Source of the DNA: Rehmannia glutinosa
Taxonomy: Eukaryota > Streptophyta > Magnoliopsida > Lamiales > Orobanchaceae
Reading direction: 5' to 3'
Length of the DNA: 64,000 nucleotides
Assembly (NCBI GenBank): GCA_016081115.2
Contig: JABTTQ020002845.1
Span: 124,001-188,000 of the forward strand
A program made the translations under genes and the position numbers. Positions 35,140-48,318 of this stretch are shown in pieces (position 1 is the stretch's first letter; every line of letters begins with the position of its first letter). The notes under the pieces were generated by a model. The model made no database searches. It saw only the letters and a list, made by a program, of their open reading frames with translations, and was not told the DNA's origin.

Positions 35140-35754
35140 TGCAGTAACCTGCTTATTAATTTATGTAGCGGGTAGCTTGATCGGTTCAAAGAACTTTTGA
35201 TTGAAAGACATGCTTAATTATTAATTTCTGCAGTAGTTGTGCAGCAGCCTGTTTTAACAACTTTTGATTTGCAGCAGCTGTGCAGCAACTTGCTTCATCA
35301 GTTTAAATTGATTTACAACTGCTTCTATTGTGTCAGCGCCTGCAGCCAGAAGCTTTTTGAAAACTATAAATAGAATGATCCTATTATTTTTCATTTCATT
35401 CAGAAATCAATAAAACTTCAGTTTTATTTCATATTTTCTTATATACTCCATATACATATCTCCAATTTATTCCTATTTACCTCCAACACCATCATGAACT
35501 TGTAGTAAACTACCATCATGAGACATCGCCAAGAGTCATTGTCGAAGTCAAACCTAACGAAGGATTAGTGCGTTGATTACCCTGCTCAATCGAAGATTCG
35601 AACCAAAAGTGGATAAATGTCATTTTCTTAAAGATATTAGGTTTGCTTACAATTTCATAAATTCCATGATATTGGCTATTTCATGAGCTTCATGACATAA
35701 AACTATTTTGTAACTTCATGGCATACACCAATTTCATGATATAAGATTGTTCTA

Positions 35755-37290
35755 TGTTAGGAAATTTATTGAGTAGATTTTGATTATACCATGTAAAACT
35801 TAAACTAGGAAGTTGGTACCCTATTTTCCTTGTAATTTGTATTGTAATAGATAGGGCTGGAAAAGCTGAGTCAAATCAGCTATGCCAATGATTACAAGAA
35901 GTCAACTACGGACTATGTGAAGACTCTACTGTGTGTCAGCTGAGTAATGCCATGAAGGAAGTCAAGGACTCGACTGAAGGAGAGTCAGCTGAGGAACATC
36001 TGTAAGAAGTGTCAGTCAAGTCAACTCAAGAAGCCAAGTCTCAAGTTGAAGTGACAGTTGAGTTATCCAATGACTGGAGCTGACTCAAGTCACTTGGGGT
36101 ACATACAACAGTCTAGTCAAGAAAACTGACTTAGATCCGTTGATTTAAAGTCAAGAATATTACTCAATATAGTAATATGTCAAAGCTATCAAGTCTAAAG
36201 TGTTAGTCCCAGAATTGTGCAAAAGGAATGAACCGATGGGAAACATCGCACCTTGGGCGTGCACCTGCAATCGCGAAGACATTTAATACAAGGAATGGTC
36301 AACATCAAGGATCGCATGATTTAAGACAAGCCAACAAACACAAGTGACATATGAAATTAGCCTATCTCTTCAACGGGCAAAATTTCAAATGTGCACTATA
36401 AAAGGGTGAGGAAGTTATTGAGAAGAGGTTACCTGAACCACGAACAAGCAAGCAATATTCTAGCATCTAACATGCAATACTCTCATAAGCATTCAAGCAA
36501 TTCCTCAAGCCTGAAACTCGAAGGAAATCGATCCAACACAAGTTTGAAGGAAGGAAAGACAACTTCAAATCTGTTGAAGAGGAAACTTTTGAAGAAAACA
36601 AAGGGGTCTACTTTCCAAGCTAGAATTGTAGAAAGGTTCCAAGTCGAACCATTATCAAGTTTGTTGGAGGGTTTTGTGATCAAATCTAAGAACTTGAGAA
36701 GTAATTTGAAGTAGCAATTTTGCCGCCTGTGAAGAAGGTTCGAGTCGCAAGAGAAGCCAATTGTGTGATCAAGGCCGTCTCAGGATGTTCACCGCTTTGT
36801 AAAGCGATCACATTACTTAGTGGATTCCTCCAGGAGTTGTAGAAGAGAGGATTTGAATAATTACCCCATCTTGAACCTCTATAAAATATTTGTGTCATTT
36901 ACTTTCAAAGAAACTTACTTTTTCGCACATTTACTTTATATCTCTTTGTTAAGTATTATATTTTCTATCAAAGCGATAAATAACCATGTGCTAAAAATCA
37001 AGTGCTTAAAACAAGCTAAAATCTAATCAAAGGGTGTTAAGTCTTTCGCTGTTAAAAACTAATCAGTCAAGTTAAGTATTAGGCTTGAACAGCCGAGTTA
37101 TACTATCCACAACTTTATCGAGTCTGTTGAGTGGGTAACTTAGCTGAAAAGCCAACTTAGCTGTCCATCAAGGACACAACTTTTTGAGTCAACTCTGTTG
37201 AATTATTTTAAAAGGACTAAATCAAAAATTTGGTAAGGTTTATTCAACTCCCCCCTTCTAAACCTTACTTCACACCCCTTGGGACCTACA
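35755..37290 (+). repeat. 5' LTR of the SIRE element
   Basis: 1536 bp, TGTTAGGAAATTTATT ... GGGACCTACA. TATAAAAG at 36397-36404 is the likely promoter. The ORF at 36391-36714 is LTR sequence, not a gene. Confidence 0.92.
36397..36404 (+). promoter_or_regulatory. TATA box of the SIRE LTR
   Basis: TATAAAAG, conserved at 48959-48966 in the 3' LTR and at 34492-34499 (minus) in the solo LTR. Confidence 0.75.
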
Positions 37291-37292
37291 AG

Positions 37293-37304
37293 TGGTATTA
37301 GAGC
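37293..37304 (+). promoter_or_regulatory. Primer-binding site of the SIRE element (tRNA-Met)
   Basis: TGGTATTAGAGC, two bases after the 5' LTR. It is complementary to the 3' end of initiator tRNA-Met, the usual Copia primer. Confidence 0.85.
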
Positions 37305-37417
37305 CGTTGGTTCATTGAGCCTTCCGCACTGGTTACAGAACTAGATCTCTATCTTTTCAAAAAAAAATGAAACACTTGTGTCTTCAAAGTCTTTCATTTT
37401 AAGCAAAGTTATTATCA

Positions 37418-39025
37418 TGGAAAAAAATCTGACACGCATTCCTATGTTCACTGTTGAAGAATTTGATGATTGAAAAATTCGTATGCAGGCTCATCTATCT
37501 GCATTACATGATGAAATGTGGCTTGTGATTGAGGATGGACCATTGCAAGTACTTCAAGTGAACACAACTACAATAAGAGCATCTGCAGCTGAAGGAGAAG
37601 AAGTTGTTGCTGAAGCAAGACCAGTCATGGTTGAAAAACCAAGGACTGAGTGGACTAATGAGGATAGAAAGAGATATAACTTGGACAATGTGGCCAAGGA
37701 CATACTCTACAAGACATTGGACAAAGCAATGTTCAATAAAGTCAAATATTGCAAATCTGCAAAAGAAATCTGGAATAAGCTGACCTTAATTTGTGAAGGA
37801 TCAGAACAAATTAAAGAAAATAAACTGTCTGTTGCTGTTCAAAAATTCAAAAATTTGAAAATGCTTGCAGGTGAAACCTTGGATCAGCTGGATGCCAGAT
37901 TCACTGAGATCATAAATGAGCTTTCAACTCTTGGGAGGAATATATACAAAAAAGAAATATGTATGAAGATCTTAAGAAGCCTCCCAGCTGATGGGAAATG
38001 AAGGTTATGGCCCTGAGACATTCAATGGACCTCTCAAGAACATCTAATTATGAGCTATTCTCAGACCTCAAAGCCTATGAGTTTGAGCTGAGAAGAAAAG
38101 AGCAAGATGAGACAACTGTACCCAAGACAACATCATTAATGGCTAGTGATGGAAAGAGAGCTGAGCCAAAGGAAGCCATAGACCAAGAGGAAATTGCCTT
38201 GATGGTCAAGGGAAGACAGGCCACCCAAGAGAGCTGAGCATCAAAGGGTTGAATATCAGAGAGCTGATAATCCAAGAACATACATAACTGATCAAAGAGC
38301 TGAGAACCTGTGTTGGAACTGCAGACAACCAGGACACCTTGCAGTTGACTGTTCCTATCCACCAGTCAACAAGTACATGAATGAAGAAGAAAGAAAAGTC
38401 TTCGGGGAAAGAAGACGGGGAAAAGAAAAAAGCCATGTTAGCTGGCCGAGAATTTGTCAAGTCAAAGAAGAAGCGACTCGAAAGTAGTGAAGCGGACTAC
38501 TCAAGTGATTCTGAGGAAGAGGCTATGATTTGCCTTATGGCTAAAGAACAAGATCAACCAGATCAAGAAGATGAGATACACTCTAACTCATATCATTCAA
38601 ATTCAAGTGATAGTGATTGTGATACACACACTTCATCACCCACTGATCTTTATGATTCATTAGGCAAAATGATGAAAGATTTTGAACACATAAAAACCTC
38701 ACACACTATTCTGAATGAGGAAAATAGCCAGCTTAAAAGCCAAAACTCACAGCTGACTAAAGAGCTGAGTACTCTGAGTCATAGAGCTGATGAAAACACT
38801 AAGCTGAAGACTGAAAATGCAAAGATCATAGCAGAGTTAGCTGCTATAGAAAAGAAAGAGAAAGATCTTAAAAATGTGATTGCCTCATTTACAGAGGCAT
38901 CTAAATCATTGGATGATCTTATTATGAGACAAAAAGAATATGGAGATAAGACAAGTATAAGATTTAATTCCTTTGTGCATAGTCAAACTCTAAGAGTGAT
39001 TTTGGAAAAAAGGATCTTCAAGTAA
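37418..39025 (+). pseudogene. gag: SIRE gag
   Basis: The ATG at 37418 opens MEKNLTRIPMF. A TGA near 37469 sits where gag genes have Trp. Open pieces follow at 37483-38001 (UBN2-type gag core with 'LDQLDARFTEIINELSTLG'), 37998-38237 after a 1-base loss near 37990, and 38381-39025. The zinc knuckle CWNCRQPGHLAVDC (C-X2-C-X4-H-X4-C) lies at about 38312-38353. The last piece is a long lysine/glutamate-rich extension with heptad-like leucines, a coiled coil typical of SIRE gag. Gag builds the particle and binds RNA in active relatives. At least four breaks make it non-functional. Confidence 0.85.
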
Positions 39026-39029
39026 TGAA

Positions 39030-40700
39030 GCATCTCAAAAACCCAAAACACCAAATATTGCACCCGCATTCACTCCAAAGCACAATCACAAACAATCTGG
39101 CCTTGGATACAAAGGGATAGGTAAACAGCCAGTTGCGTATGCTGAGAGGACAGATGAGAAGAAATCCAACCAATTTTCTCAGCAAACTCCAAATAGAAAA
39201 TACTCTGTGAAAAGCAAACAGAGCTATCAAAAACCCCAGAAATTTCATCAGAGAAATACATGTGATGGGAATGGTAGAAACTATCCAAACTATGCTGATT
39301 GGAATAATGTGAAACATCAGCAAAGACCTCTAGAATACAAGCCAAAGTGGCAAAGACCTAAACTTCAGCAAAGGTCATTCGAAAGGCAAAAGAGCTATTA
39401 TCAGCACACATACGCACCCAACCACTACAGTTATAAATATCACAACTACCCCAAGAAAGCAATTGCTAAAACACAAACACAAGCATATAGACAAAACAGA
39501 CAGCTGTATGAACCTAAAATCCCCAAGCAATTTGCTAATGTACATTATGATTATGGCACTGATTGATGGCAACCTCTTAGCCTCAAATCTTTTAGCTATA
39601 GGTTGGTTGGATCATCTTATAGCACTAACCCCTCAGGACCCAGACAAGTATGGGTACCTAAAAACTGATTTCCTTGATTGCGGAGTTGAGCAGTGAGTGC
39701 AAGGAACCTGGTACATGGGTAGTGGTACATTCCCGGACATATGACAGGAAACAAGAAAAATCTGTCAAGATTCAAGGAGATTAGAGGTGCAAAAGTCATA
39801 TTTGGAGGAAATGAAGCTCCCGGGGAGATCAAAGGCACATGATCTATCAAGAAAAATGCATTGGAAATCACATATGTTGCTTATGTTAAAGGCCTCAACT
39901 TCAACCTGTTTACCATCAACCAACTCTGTGATAAAGGCTACAATGTTGGATTCAACATGGGAGTGTGCCAGATCAAAGATGTTGATCAAATGAGATAGTG
40001 CTGCAAGGATCAAGACAGAAGAATATGTATGTGGTGGATTGGTCTACTGCTACACCAAGCACTTGTCTATTAGCAAAAAGCACAGCCGAATCAAGTTGGC
40101 TGTGGCACAAGAAGCTGAGTCATCTGAATTTCAAGACAATCAACAAGCTTGCAATGAGTCATTTTGTAGAAGGATTGCCAGACTCAGTGTACAAGAAAGA
40201 AAGTGTATGTGATGAATGCCAGATGGGAAATCAAATAAAGTCTTCATTCAAGGATAAGCCAAGTCCTTCCTCAACAAGGATATTACATCTATTGCATATG
40301 GATTTATTTGGTCCAATTGAGCCAGCCAACACAAGTGGAAAGAAATACACCCTAGTGGTGGTGGATGATTATTCAAGATATATATGGACAATCTTCATGT
40401 GTAAAAAGAAGGAAACTTTGCAGAAGTCACCTCAGCTGATGAAAAGAGTTCAAAATGAAAAGAGCCAAACCATTATAAAAATAAGATCTGACAGGGGAAC
40501 TGAGTTTGTCAATGGGATAATAACTCATTATTGTGTTGAAAATGTAATTGCTCATGTGTTGTTAGCTGCAAGAACTCCACAACATAATAGAGTAGCTGAA
40601 AGAAGGAATAGAACTCTCAAGGTAAGGACCATGTTAGCTGAAGCTGGATTGCCTAAGAGATTTTGGGCTGAAGCCATTAACAAAGCATGCTATACTTAAA
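39030..40700 (+). pseudogene. pol: SIRE pol: protease and integrase
   Basis: A Gln/Tyr/Lys-rich linker (39207-39566) precedes the protease, which begins near 39711. The active-site triplet, normally DSG, reads GSG in 'WYMGSG', and a frameshift follows. Integrase spans 39998-40699: the HHCC zinc-binding segment ('WHKKLSHLNF' ... 'CDECQMGN') and the core with Asp in 'HMDLFGP', Asp in 'IRSDRGTEF' and Glu in 'VAERRNRTL' are all visible. The frame ends at a TAA in place of a Gln codon. The C-terminal integrase region continues at 40828-41076. In the family these cut gag-pol and insert the cDNA. Inactive here. Confidence 0.88.
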
Positions 40701-41176
40701 ATAGATGCATGATCAACATGCAATTGACCAAGACTCCCTATGAGATTGGACAGGGAGAAAGCCAAATGTTGGATATTTCAGGATATTTGGATGCAAATGT
40801 ATCATCCATAACAATGGCAAAGATAATTTGAAGGCCTTTGATGCTAAAGCTGATAAAGGTATCTTTTTGGGATACTCAGCTGAGAGCAAAGCCTATAGAG
40901 TGCTGAACAAGAGAACTATGGTTACAGAAGAGTCTATCCATGTAGTTTTTGATGAACCTAATGTAAATGGAGAAGACATTGAAGAGTTAGCTGATAAGCT
41001 GAATCAGCCAACTATGCAGAAGAGTCCTTATGTTGAAGCTGAAGTAAGAGACTCAACCCAGATGAAGATGAGATAGCTGAATCTCAAAGACAACTGGAAA
41101 GTCTACAACTGAATGAAGATGAAAGAGCTGTTCAAGACAACTTAACTGCGAGATGGCTGAATCCAGCAGACTTACT

Positions 41177-42828
41177 CTAACCTGATGTGAGATGGCTGAG
41201 AGACCATCCACCAGAGTTAGTTATTGGAGATTTAGAGATGGCATAAGAACTAGATCCAGAGCACAACATGAAGCAATGTTCACTTGTTTTATTTCCCAAA
41301 TAGAGGCTAAAGATGTGTCTCAAGCATTGGATGACACACATTGGATTCAAGCGATGCAAGAAGAGCTGAATCAGTTTGAAAGAAATAAAGTATGGGAATT
41401 AGCGCAAAGGCCAACCCATCAGAATGTTATTGGCACAAAATGGGTTTTAGAAATAAGATGAATGAGGAAGGATCTGTTGTAAGAAACAAAGCAATATTGG
41501 TAGCCAAAGGGTATTGCCAAGAAGAGGGTATAGGTTTTGATGAAACCTTTGCTCCTGTTGCAAGATTAGAAGCAATAAGGATGTTTCTTGCTTATGCTGC
41601 ACATAAGAACTTCACTGTGTATCAAATGGATGTGAAGAGTGCATTTATAAATGGACTATTAGAGGAAGAAGTCTATATTGAACAACCTCCAGGTTTTGAG
41701 TAGAAAACTATTGGAGATAAGGTCTATAAGCTCAAGAAAGCATTATATAGATTGAAACAAGCACCAAGAGCATGATATGATACATTGTCTCAATTTCTAA
41801 CTGATAATGTATTCACCAAAGGCAAAGTTGATAGAACACTCTTCAGAATTCAAGATGGAGAGAGTATACTGCTTGTTCAAATATATGTGGATGATATCAT
41901 TTTTGGTTCCACAAATAAAGAGTTGTGTGACAAGTTCTCAAACCTTATGCAAGGTACATTTGAGATGAGCATGATGGGAAAACTGACTTTCTCCCTAGGA
42001 CTTCAAGTCAAGCAAATGAAGGATGGAACCTTCATAAGTCAAACAAAATATACCAGAGATTTAATGAAGAAATTTGGTATGGAAGAGAAGTCTTCTGTGA
42101 AAATTCCAGTGAATACTTCAGTCAAGATCGACATGGATGCAGATGGTAAAGCTGTTGACCAAACCAGATATAGAGCACTCATTGGATCATTGCTCTATCT
42201 AACAACAAGCAGGCCAGATATCACCTTTGCAATAGGTGTATGTGCAAGATTTCAATCTGCACTAAAGGAGAGCCAAATGACTGCAGCTAAGAGAATCCTA
42301 AGTTATTTGAAGGGATGCCAGAAAGTTGGCTTATGGTATCCAAAGGAAGGTGGATTCAAGTTGATTGGTTACTCAGACTCAGACTATGCTGGATGTGGAG
42401 TTGATAGGAAGAGTACTTCAGGCACATGTTAAATGCTTGGAAATACATTGGTTTCTTGGTTCAGTAAGAAGCAAAATTCAATTGCCACATCCACAGGTGA
42501 AGCAGAGTACATAGCTGCATGCAACTGTTGTACCCAAGTCTTATGGATGAGACAACAGTTGAGAGATTATGATATTGAAGAAAAAGAGATTCCAATTATA
42601 AGCGATAACCTTAGTGCTATTGCAGTCACTCAGAATCATGTGTTGCATTCAAGAACAAAGCACATTGGTGTCCGATATTATTTTATAGGAGATCATGCTG
42701 AAAAGAAAGACATCACCTTGGAATACATCTCAACTGATAAACAGTTAGCTGATATATTCACAAAGCCTCAATGTGAATCAATGTTTGAAGAGCTCAATAA
42801 TGAGTTAGGGTTAATTGAGTTGAGTTAG
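41177..42828 (+). pseudogene. pol: SIRE pol: reverse transcriptase and RNase H
   Basis: RT begins with 'DDTHWIQAMQEELNQFERN' and 'VIGTKWV', then 'FDETFAPVARLEAIRMFLAY' and 'VYQMDVKSAFINGLL'. It carries the catalytic YVDDIIFGST near 41880-41915. RNase H follows with 'GYSDSDYAGC', 'SIATSTGEAEYIAA', 'ISDNLSAIAVTQN' and 'STDKQLADIFTK', ending in TAG at 42826-42828. Stops at 41459-41461 (TGA), 41701-41703 (TAG), near 41776 (TGA) and 42430-42432 (TAA) break one otherwise collinear frame. All diagnostic motifs remain readable, so decay is moderate. Confidence 0.92.
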
Positions 42829-43389
42829 CATACTCAGAAGACTCAATCAATAGAGATAGAAGATGAGAAATTTGAAAAAGATAAAGTTTCACATTTCAGC
42901 CAAGTGAAACAGCCTAGTCGGGAAGTCAGCTGTATCGAGTTAGTTGACAGCTGAGTTACTTCATAAGAGAGAGAAGCAGAGTTAAGTCACTTTGGATATA
43001 AGCTGAATCATTTATGAGCTAAGTGACAAAAACGCAGTCATTTTTAAATGAGCGGGAATGTTTTTAAGGATGACATCATCGTAATAATGACGGTCACAGT
43101 AAAAGCTGCACAGTAAACCATATGATTGGATATAAATACTGCTGCATTTAATGCGGGGAATTAAATGCGGTTTTGAAGCTCCAATCTTAGCCATTGATTT
43201 TGATCAAAAAATTTCAAAAAGTAAAAACCGTCCTTTCACGTCCCTTATATAAGAAACCTCAGTTTTCTCTCTCCTCACGAGAACTATTCATCTTTAAGCA
43301 AACCAAGTGCATTCTCTCTGAAACTTTGTGGGAACCCTAGTTCTTTCAAGCAAGTTTTCTCTAATTTTAATCAGCAAAAACCTTTGAAA
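42829..43389 (+). other. Spacer between SIRE pol and the extra ORF
   Basis: No ORF. TATATAAG near 43246-43253, a CT-rich leader and 'gtgggaaccctag' before the ATG at 43390 look like a promoter and 5' UTR. The same arrangement is found in the second copy (about 62160-62305), suggesting a subgenomic promoter. Confidence 0.5.
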
Positions 43390-46300
43390 ATGGCTCCAAA
43401 GCTTAATTATGTGAAGCTCTCAAAGCAAATCCACACTGGTTCTTCAGTGGATTTTGAAGGAATGATCAAGCAGGGTATCGATGAGACCCTAGTCAAGAAG
43501 ATGGCTAAGATGTTGGAGAAGTCCGGCCTGAAGGACTTTTTGACGATGGAGTACACTCATACGTACCTTGAAGAGGTTGCTATGTTTTATGTGAACGATG
43601 AAGTGCAGGACGATGAAATCAAGTCTTTTGTCCACAACAAGGTCATTAAACTCAATGCCAAAGACCTTGCTGAGCACTGTTTGTTGCCCGCGGAGGGCTT
43701 GAAGGACATCACTGAGCAAGATGTCGACTTAGTTGCGACTTGGAAAGAAGTTGCCAAGCCCGGGTGTGCTGCGAAAGTGGTTTATATGACCAAGAAGGAA
43801 CTATTGAAGGACAAATATCACAAGCTGACGGATGTCATCTCGAAGTGTGTTGACTTGAAATTTGGAAGCTTGAATGAGCTGTCCAAAACTAAGCTGATCG
43901 TGATGGTTGTGATCATGCAAGGAAAGAAAGTTAATTAGGCTGAGTTTGTTTACAACAGACTCTGCCAGAATGTGCTGAACAGGACCTACAAGGAGGATGG
44001 GTCCTTTGGATGCTCATTGGGCTATGGCCTGGTTATTGGCCATCTTATGGAGGTGAAGGGAATTGCATTACACCATGGCAAATCCTTCCATGTCAACAGA
44101 AAAATGTTCAGAGGAAACCTCTCAGCAGCCCAGAAGAGAGCTCATGCTAGAAGGGTTGATACCAGTGAGGGGAAATTAGTTGACCCTGGAGATATAGCTA
44201 AGACCTCTCCACCAAAGAAGAAAGCTGCGGTATCCAAGACTGCTCCTGCCCCCACAGCCAAGCCAAATAAAGCACCTGCTCCCGCATCTAAGTCCAAAGC
44301 TCCTGCCCATGCAGCCGAGTCACCTGCCCATGCAGCCGAGACTCTTGCCCCCGCAGCTGGGATAGAGAAGGAACACCATATTCCCTCCCCTATCGTAAAG
44401 AAGAAGAGGACTGCCAAGTCAAGAAAGACAAATGCCTCTAAGAAAGTCCAACAGCTTTCACTTTTGAGGAACCTGAGAATGTTGAACCAGAGGTTCCCCT
44501 GCTCCCATCCAGGAAGAGACGGTTGTTCAGGCGATCTGAGCTTGAAAATACAGTTGAATCCGGTACTCAGCCAGAGAAAGAAATTGAGACTGCAGATGAT
44601 CAAGAAGAGCAGTCTCCGAAAATTGTTGATGTATCGAAGCTGTCTGCCAATGGTGATCAGCAGAGATCCGCCGAAGACCCAACTAAGAGGAAAATAGCTG
44701 AGGAAAGTGAAGCAGCAGAGACAACTGAGCCTGAAGTTGAAAGAGTTGTCTCCCTCTATAATCGCGATCTTCTTTGCATCGAGGAAAAACAAGGTCTCTT
44801 ACCTCCCATTTTAAACCGGAGATGAAGTCGATGATGATGATGATGTGATTATGTACTCTCATTTACCCCGACATTCAAAGGCGCTTGAGGGAATGGAGGG
44901 CATGGAAGTTGGATCACTCAAGGATGCAGTTCACTCGCCCTGAGTTCATCGAGAAAGAAGAAGAGCTTCTTAGATTCCTTGATGTTGGTGATGTTTGATC
45001 TACCCTGAATGAAGCCAACTGTCTGGACATCTCTGCATTCTTAAGGAGGAGAAGAATGAGAGTCCTGCCGAGCAAGCCCAAGCTTTGGAGAAATCTAAGA
45101 TGTGCACATTCACAGGCGCTCTAGAGCATACTCACGAACATCTTCCAGAATTCACAGACAGTGATGAAGACATGGATCCTGCTGCTGCAGCAAAGTCGTT
45201 AGAACTGCATCAAGCTATGAAGGAATCCAGAGCCATGCACGAACTAAGCTTACTAGAAGTTCCAGGAGAGTCCTCCCAATCTCTTCTGCAGACTAATCCC
45301 TTGGGAGTGGCACAGCAAATTGCTACAACCATAGCTGCCACCACGTCCTCAGTGCATTCAACTGATGGCTCCCAGGGCAATGGCGATGAAGCTGGGAATT
45401 TGGGAACCCAAGCTAAACCTATCCTTAAAGAAGGTGTTAACACATCTACCTTTGCGGCTGTACACTCAGAGGACAAAGCCGCATCTCAGGAGCAGAGTGA
45501 CCCCACTCTTAGTCACTCAACTGGTGAGCCAGCTGAGGGGGAAACTCTCTCCACCATAGCTGGGTGGGAGGTTGCTGTGGGAGACACATCAATGGAGTTA
45601 GGAGGCAAAGGTGAGAAAGAATTTGAAAAATAGCAGAGTGACATTGACGAAGCTCGGACAGTTGAGCCTGTCTTAACTGAAATGCCTACCGCTTTAAAGG
45701 CCGATGACGCTGCTATCACAGCTGAGGCAAAGGATGGTAAAGCCTCGGGAGTTAACACTCTAGGCTCTGAACGTGCAATCCAAGGGGTTGAGACTCCTCT
45801 GGATGCCAATGTCAAAGACTCTAAGACAGCTGAGTCTGTTAAAGGGAGTATCGAATATCCTAAGACAGCTGCAACTGTCGAAGGGATTGCAGAAGGCCCT
45901 GCAGCAGTTGAGACTGCTAGGGGTATTGAAGGCCAATGGGAGGTTGAGACTTCCCTTGGTAAAGATGATAAAATTGAAAACATTTCTCAAATTGAAGGTG
46001 TTGCCGCAGAAGAAGTTATTGGTGCTCTTCAAGATTCCCAAGAAAACATAGATACATCATTTTTGGGATCGGAAGATGAAGCTGAGTCCACTCACCATGA
46101 TAATCCTACGATGGACACAACTGAGGATGCTCACCAATCTCAGAGCCAAGTCAGTGAGAAGACGGCTCCTATGAGATTCAATTTTGATGATGAGCTAACT
46201 CCACAGGTCTCATCATCCTCCGATGAAGCTGATGATACATCTGAGGACAAGATCACTCAATTGGAAAAGCCCACTGAGACCGAGGAAGCTGTTATGACAG

Positions 46301-47958
46301 CTGAGGATCAGTCAGCTAAGAAAAACATCTCAAATGCCCCAACTAGAATCGAGCCATCTGCGCAGGCTCCCACAACTGCAGCAGTAACAACTCCCTCAGC
46401 TCAGTCAGAGGCTCCCACAGCTGTGACCCTGCCAATGAAGTTGCCGCAGCCGAGGCACAATGAGCTGAGTCAACGCAATCACCTAAGCAACAAGAAATTC
46501 CCTATGTACGCGATGATGCATTCCAAGGCATGTTTCCCTTCTCCAAGGATTTGCCTGAATTAGAAGAAGAGACAACTGCTAAAGAAAGAAGATACACCAT
46601 AAGGGAAGATCCAGTTATTCCCACAGACACGATTGTTCCAGCAGACTTCAATTATGACGCAGAATGGCCATCAGCTGAATCCAATGTGCAAGCTGAGTTC
46701 CGTGACGTCTTCAAGAAAATCTGCGAAGAGCTTGCATCTGGACAATCGAGATGCCACTCTCATAGCCGATCTGAGAGGCATAGTGGTGAGATTAAGGGAA
46801 TGGACTCAACAGCAGACTGCGATGAGGATTGAGCAAGTCCGCTATTTCAAAGCTCTATATGGAAGGATGCTCATATGGAGTGCTGATAACTCCATGTACA
46901 GGTAGAGGATGAAGGAGTACATTGAGAGGATTAACCAGTCTCACAAAACAGATATGGAGCTGCTGCAACATTTTCACAAGAATGAAATTACCAGACTCGA
47001 GAACAACATGAATGCGAAATTCAGTCTCCTCATTGCTGAAATGAAGATTATCTTAGCCGAGTCCAAGGCCACACGCTCAGAATTTCGAACAGCGTATGAT
47101 ACAACAGACTCTAAGCATAACTCAACTATCAACAGACTGGACTTTATCCTTGGAGGAATGTTCCTTGAGATACCTCTCTCCTTTGATGATGATGCCAAAA
47201 AGGGGGAAGAGGAGTCCCTCAAGGGATTGAAAGAAGAAAAATTGAAGAAAGAAGGTGACATGGCTAAGGGGGAAGGAAGTTCGAAAGACTTGAAGCTGAT
47301 GTTTGCTGAAACCCCTCAGCTGAGTGATGTCACTGCCTCTATTCTCAGCAAACTCCATATGACCTTACCTATAGAGAAAGTTGTAGTGTCCATGAAAGAT
47401 AAAAGAAATGTCATTGAAACTGTATTTGAGGAGTTAGCTGAAAAGCAATATGCTCGCGTTCAGGAAATCATGAAACAATATGGTGGTCTACCAGCCGGAA
47501 AGGACCAGGATGCAATACCCGATGATGGATCTGAGCCTAGATCAATTGAGGAGTTTAAAACTCTTGAATCAGAAGGCTACTTCCTAGGAATGACCCTGTC
47601 TCAAGCCTAGGACTTGTACTGGGAGAAAGGTTTGAACCTTTGTAAAGAAGGCGATAAGCGCGCAGACTTCCAATCATCACTGGAAGCGAGAAGACTCCGT
47701 CGATACACTCTCAGAGGAGGAAGAGTTGAGTCAGGTAGAGGAAGAAGTGGTGGTGGAAGAGGCTCCCAGCCTTGACCAAAACCAAAGGATGTATCGTATG
47801 TGGATCCTGAGAAGAAAGGTATTATCTACTAAGCTGGATATGATCACCTTGATGATTGAGAAGTTGAAAAGGGATGACCCTATTGCCAAACGGGATTATG
47901 AAAAGAAAAAGAGAGAAGAAGAGAAAAGAAAGAGGAAAAAGGATGATCCAGATTGAAG
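43390..47958 (+). pseudogene. SIRE extra 3' ORF (env-like position, non-env features)
   Basis: A 4.5-kb ORF-like region follows pol and its own promoter-like leader (43140-43389). The ATG at 43390 opens MAPKLNYVKLSKQ. The N-terminal 240 residues are globular with 'YLEEVAMFYVNDEV' and a 'KVIKLNAKDLAEHCLLP' segment, with one in-frame TAG (43936-43938). Next come an Ala/Pro-rich repeat (APA, AHAAE; 44240-44360), a long acidic Glu/Asp/Thr-rich section (44520-46830), and a C-terminal coiled coil (46909-47610) with a KKKREEEKRK tail. I see no signal peptide, furin-like site or clear membrane anchor. Relatives are usually called env-like by position. The N-terminal pattern resembles plant mobile-domain proteins. 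Function unknown. Confidence 0.7.
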
Positions 47959-48305
47959 AAGAGCTGATGAAGAAAGAGGAAGGAAGCAGCAAAGGCGTTG
48001 AAGTGTTGCTGCAAATCCCTTCATGTATTTTTGTTGTAAATACATCTATGGAAGTCTTCTGTAATAAGTTTAGTGAGTTTCCCTGTAATTTTCACTCTTT
48101 ATGTATCTTAGCTTAGATATACTATGTTTTGACATGTATACATTTATATTGCTTTGATACCGAATGTAAACAGATGTGTAAAGGACAAGAATGTTATGAT
48201 CAATAAAAAGATCCAATTTAAGCATACATTGTTTATTACTGCATTGCCTGTATGTATCTTTGTTGTTTACTTTCTTTAAATGTTTTTTAAGTTTTGGCAT
48301 CATCA
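47959..48305 (+). other. SIRE 3' UTR
   Basis: AT-rich sequence between the extra ORF and the polypurine tract. No gene seen. Confidence 0.6.
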
Positions 48306-48318
48306 AAAAGGGGGAAAT
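48306..48318 (+). promoter_or_regulatory. Polypurine tract of the SIRE element
   Basis: AAAAAGGGGGAAA immediately before the 3' LTR. It primes plus-strand DNA synthesis in this family. Confidence 0.85.
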
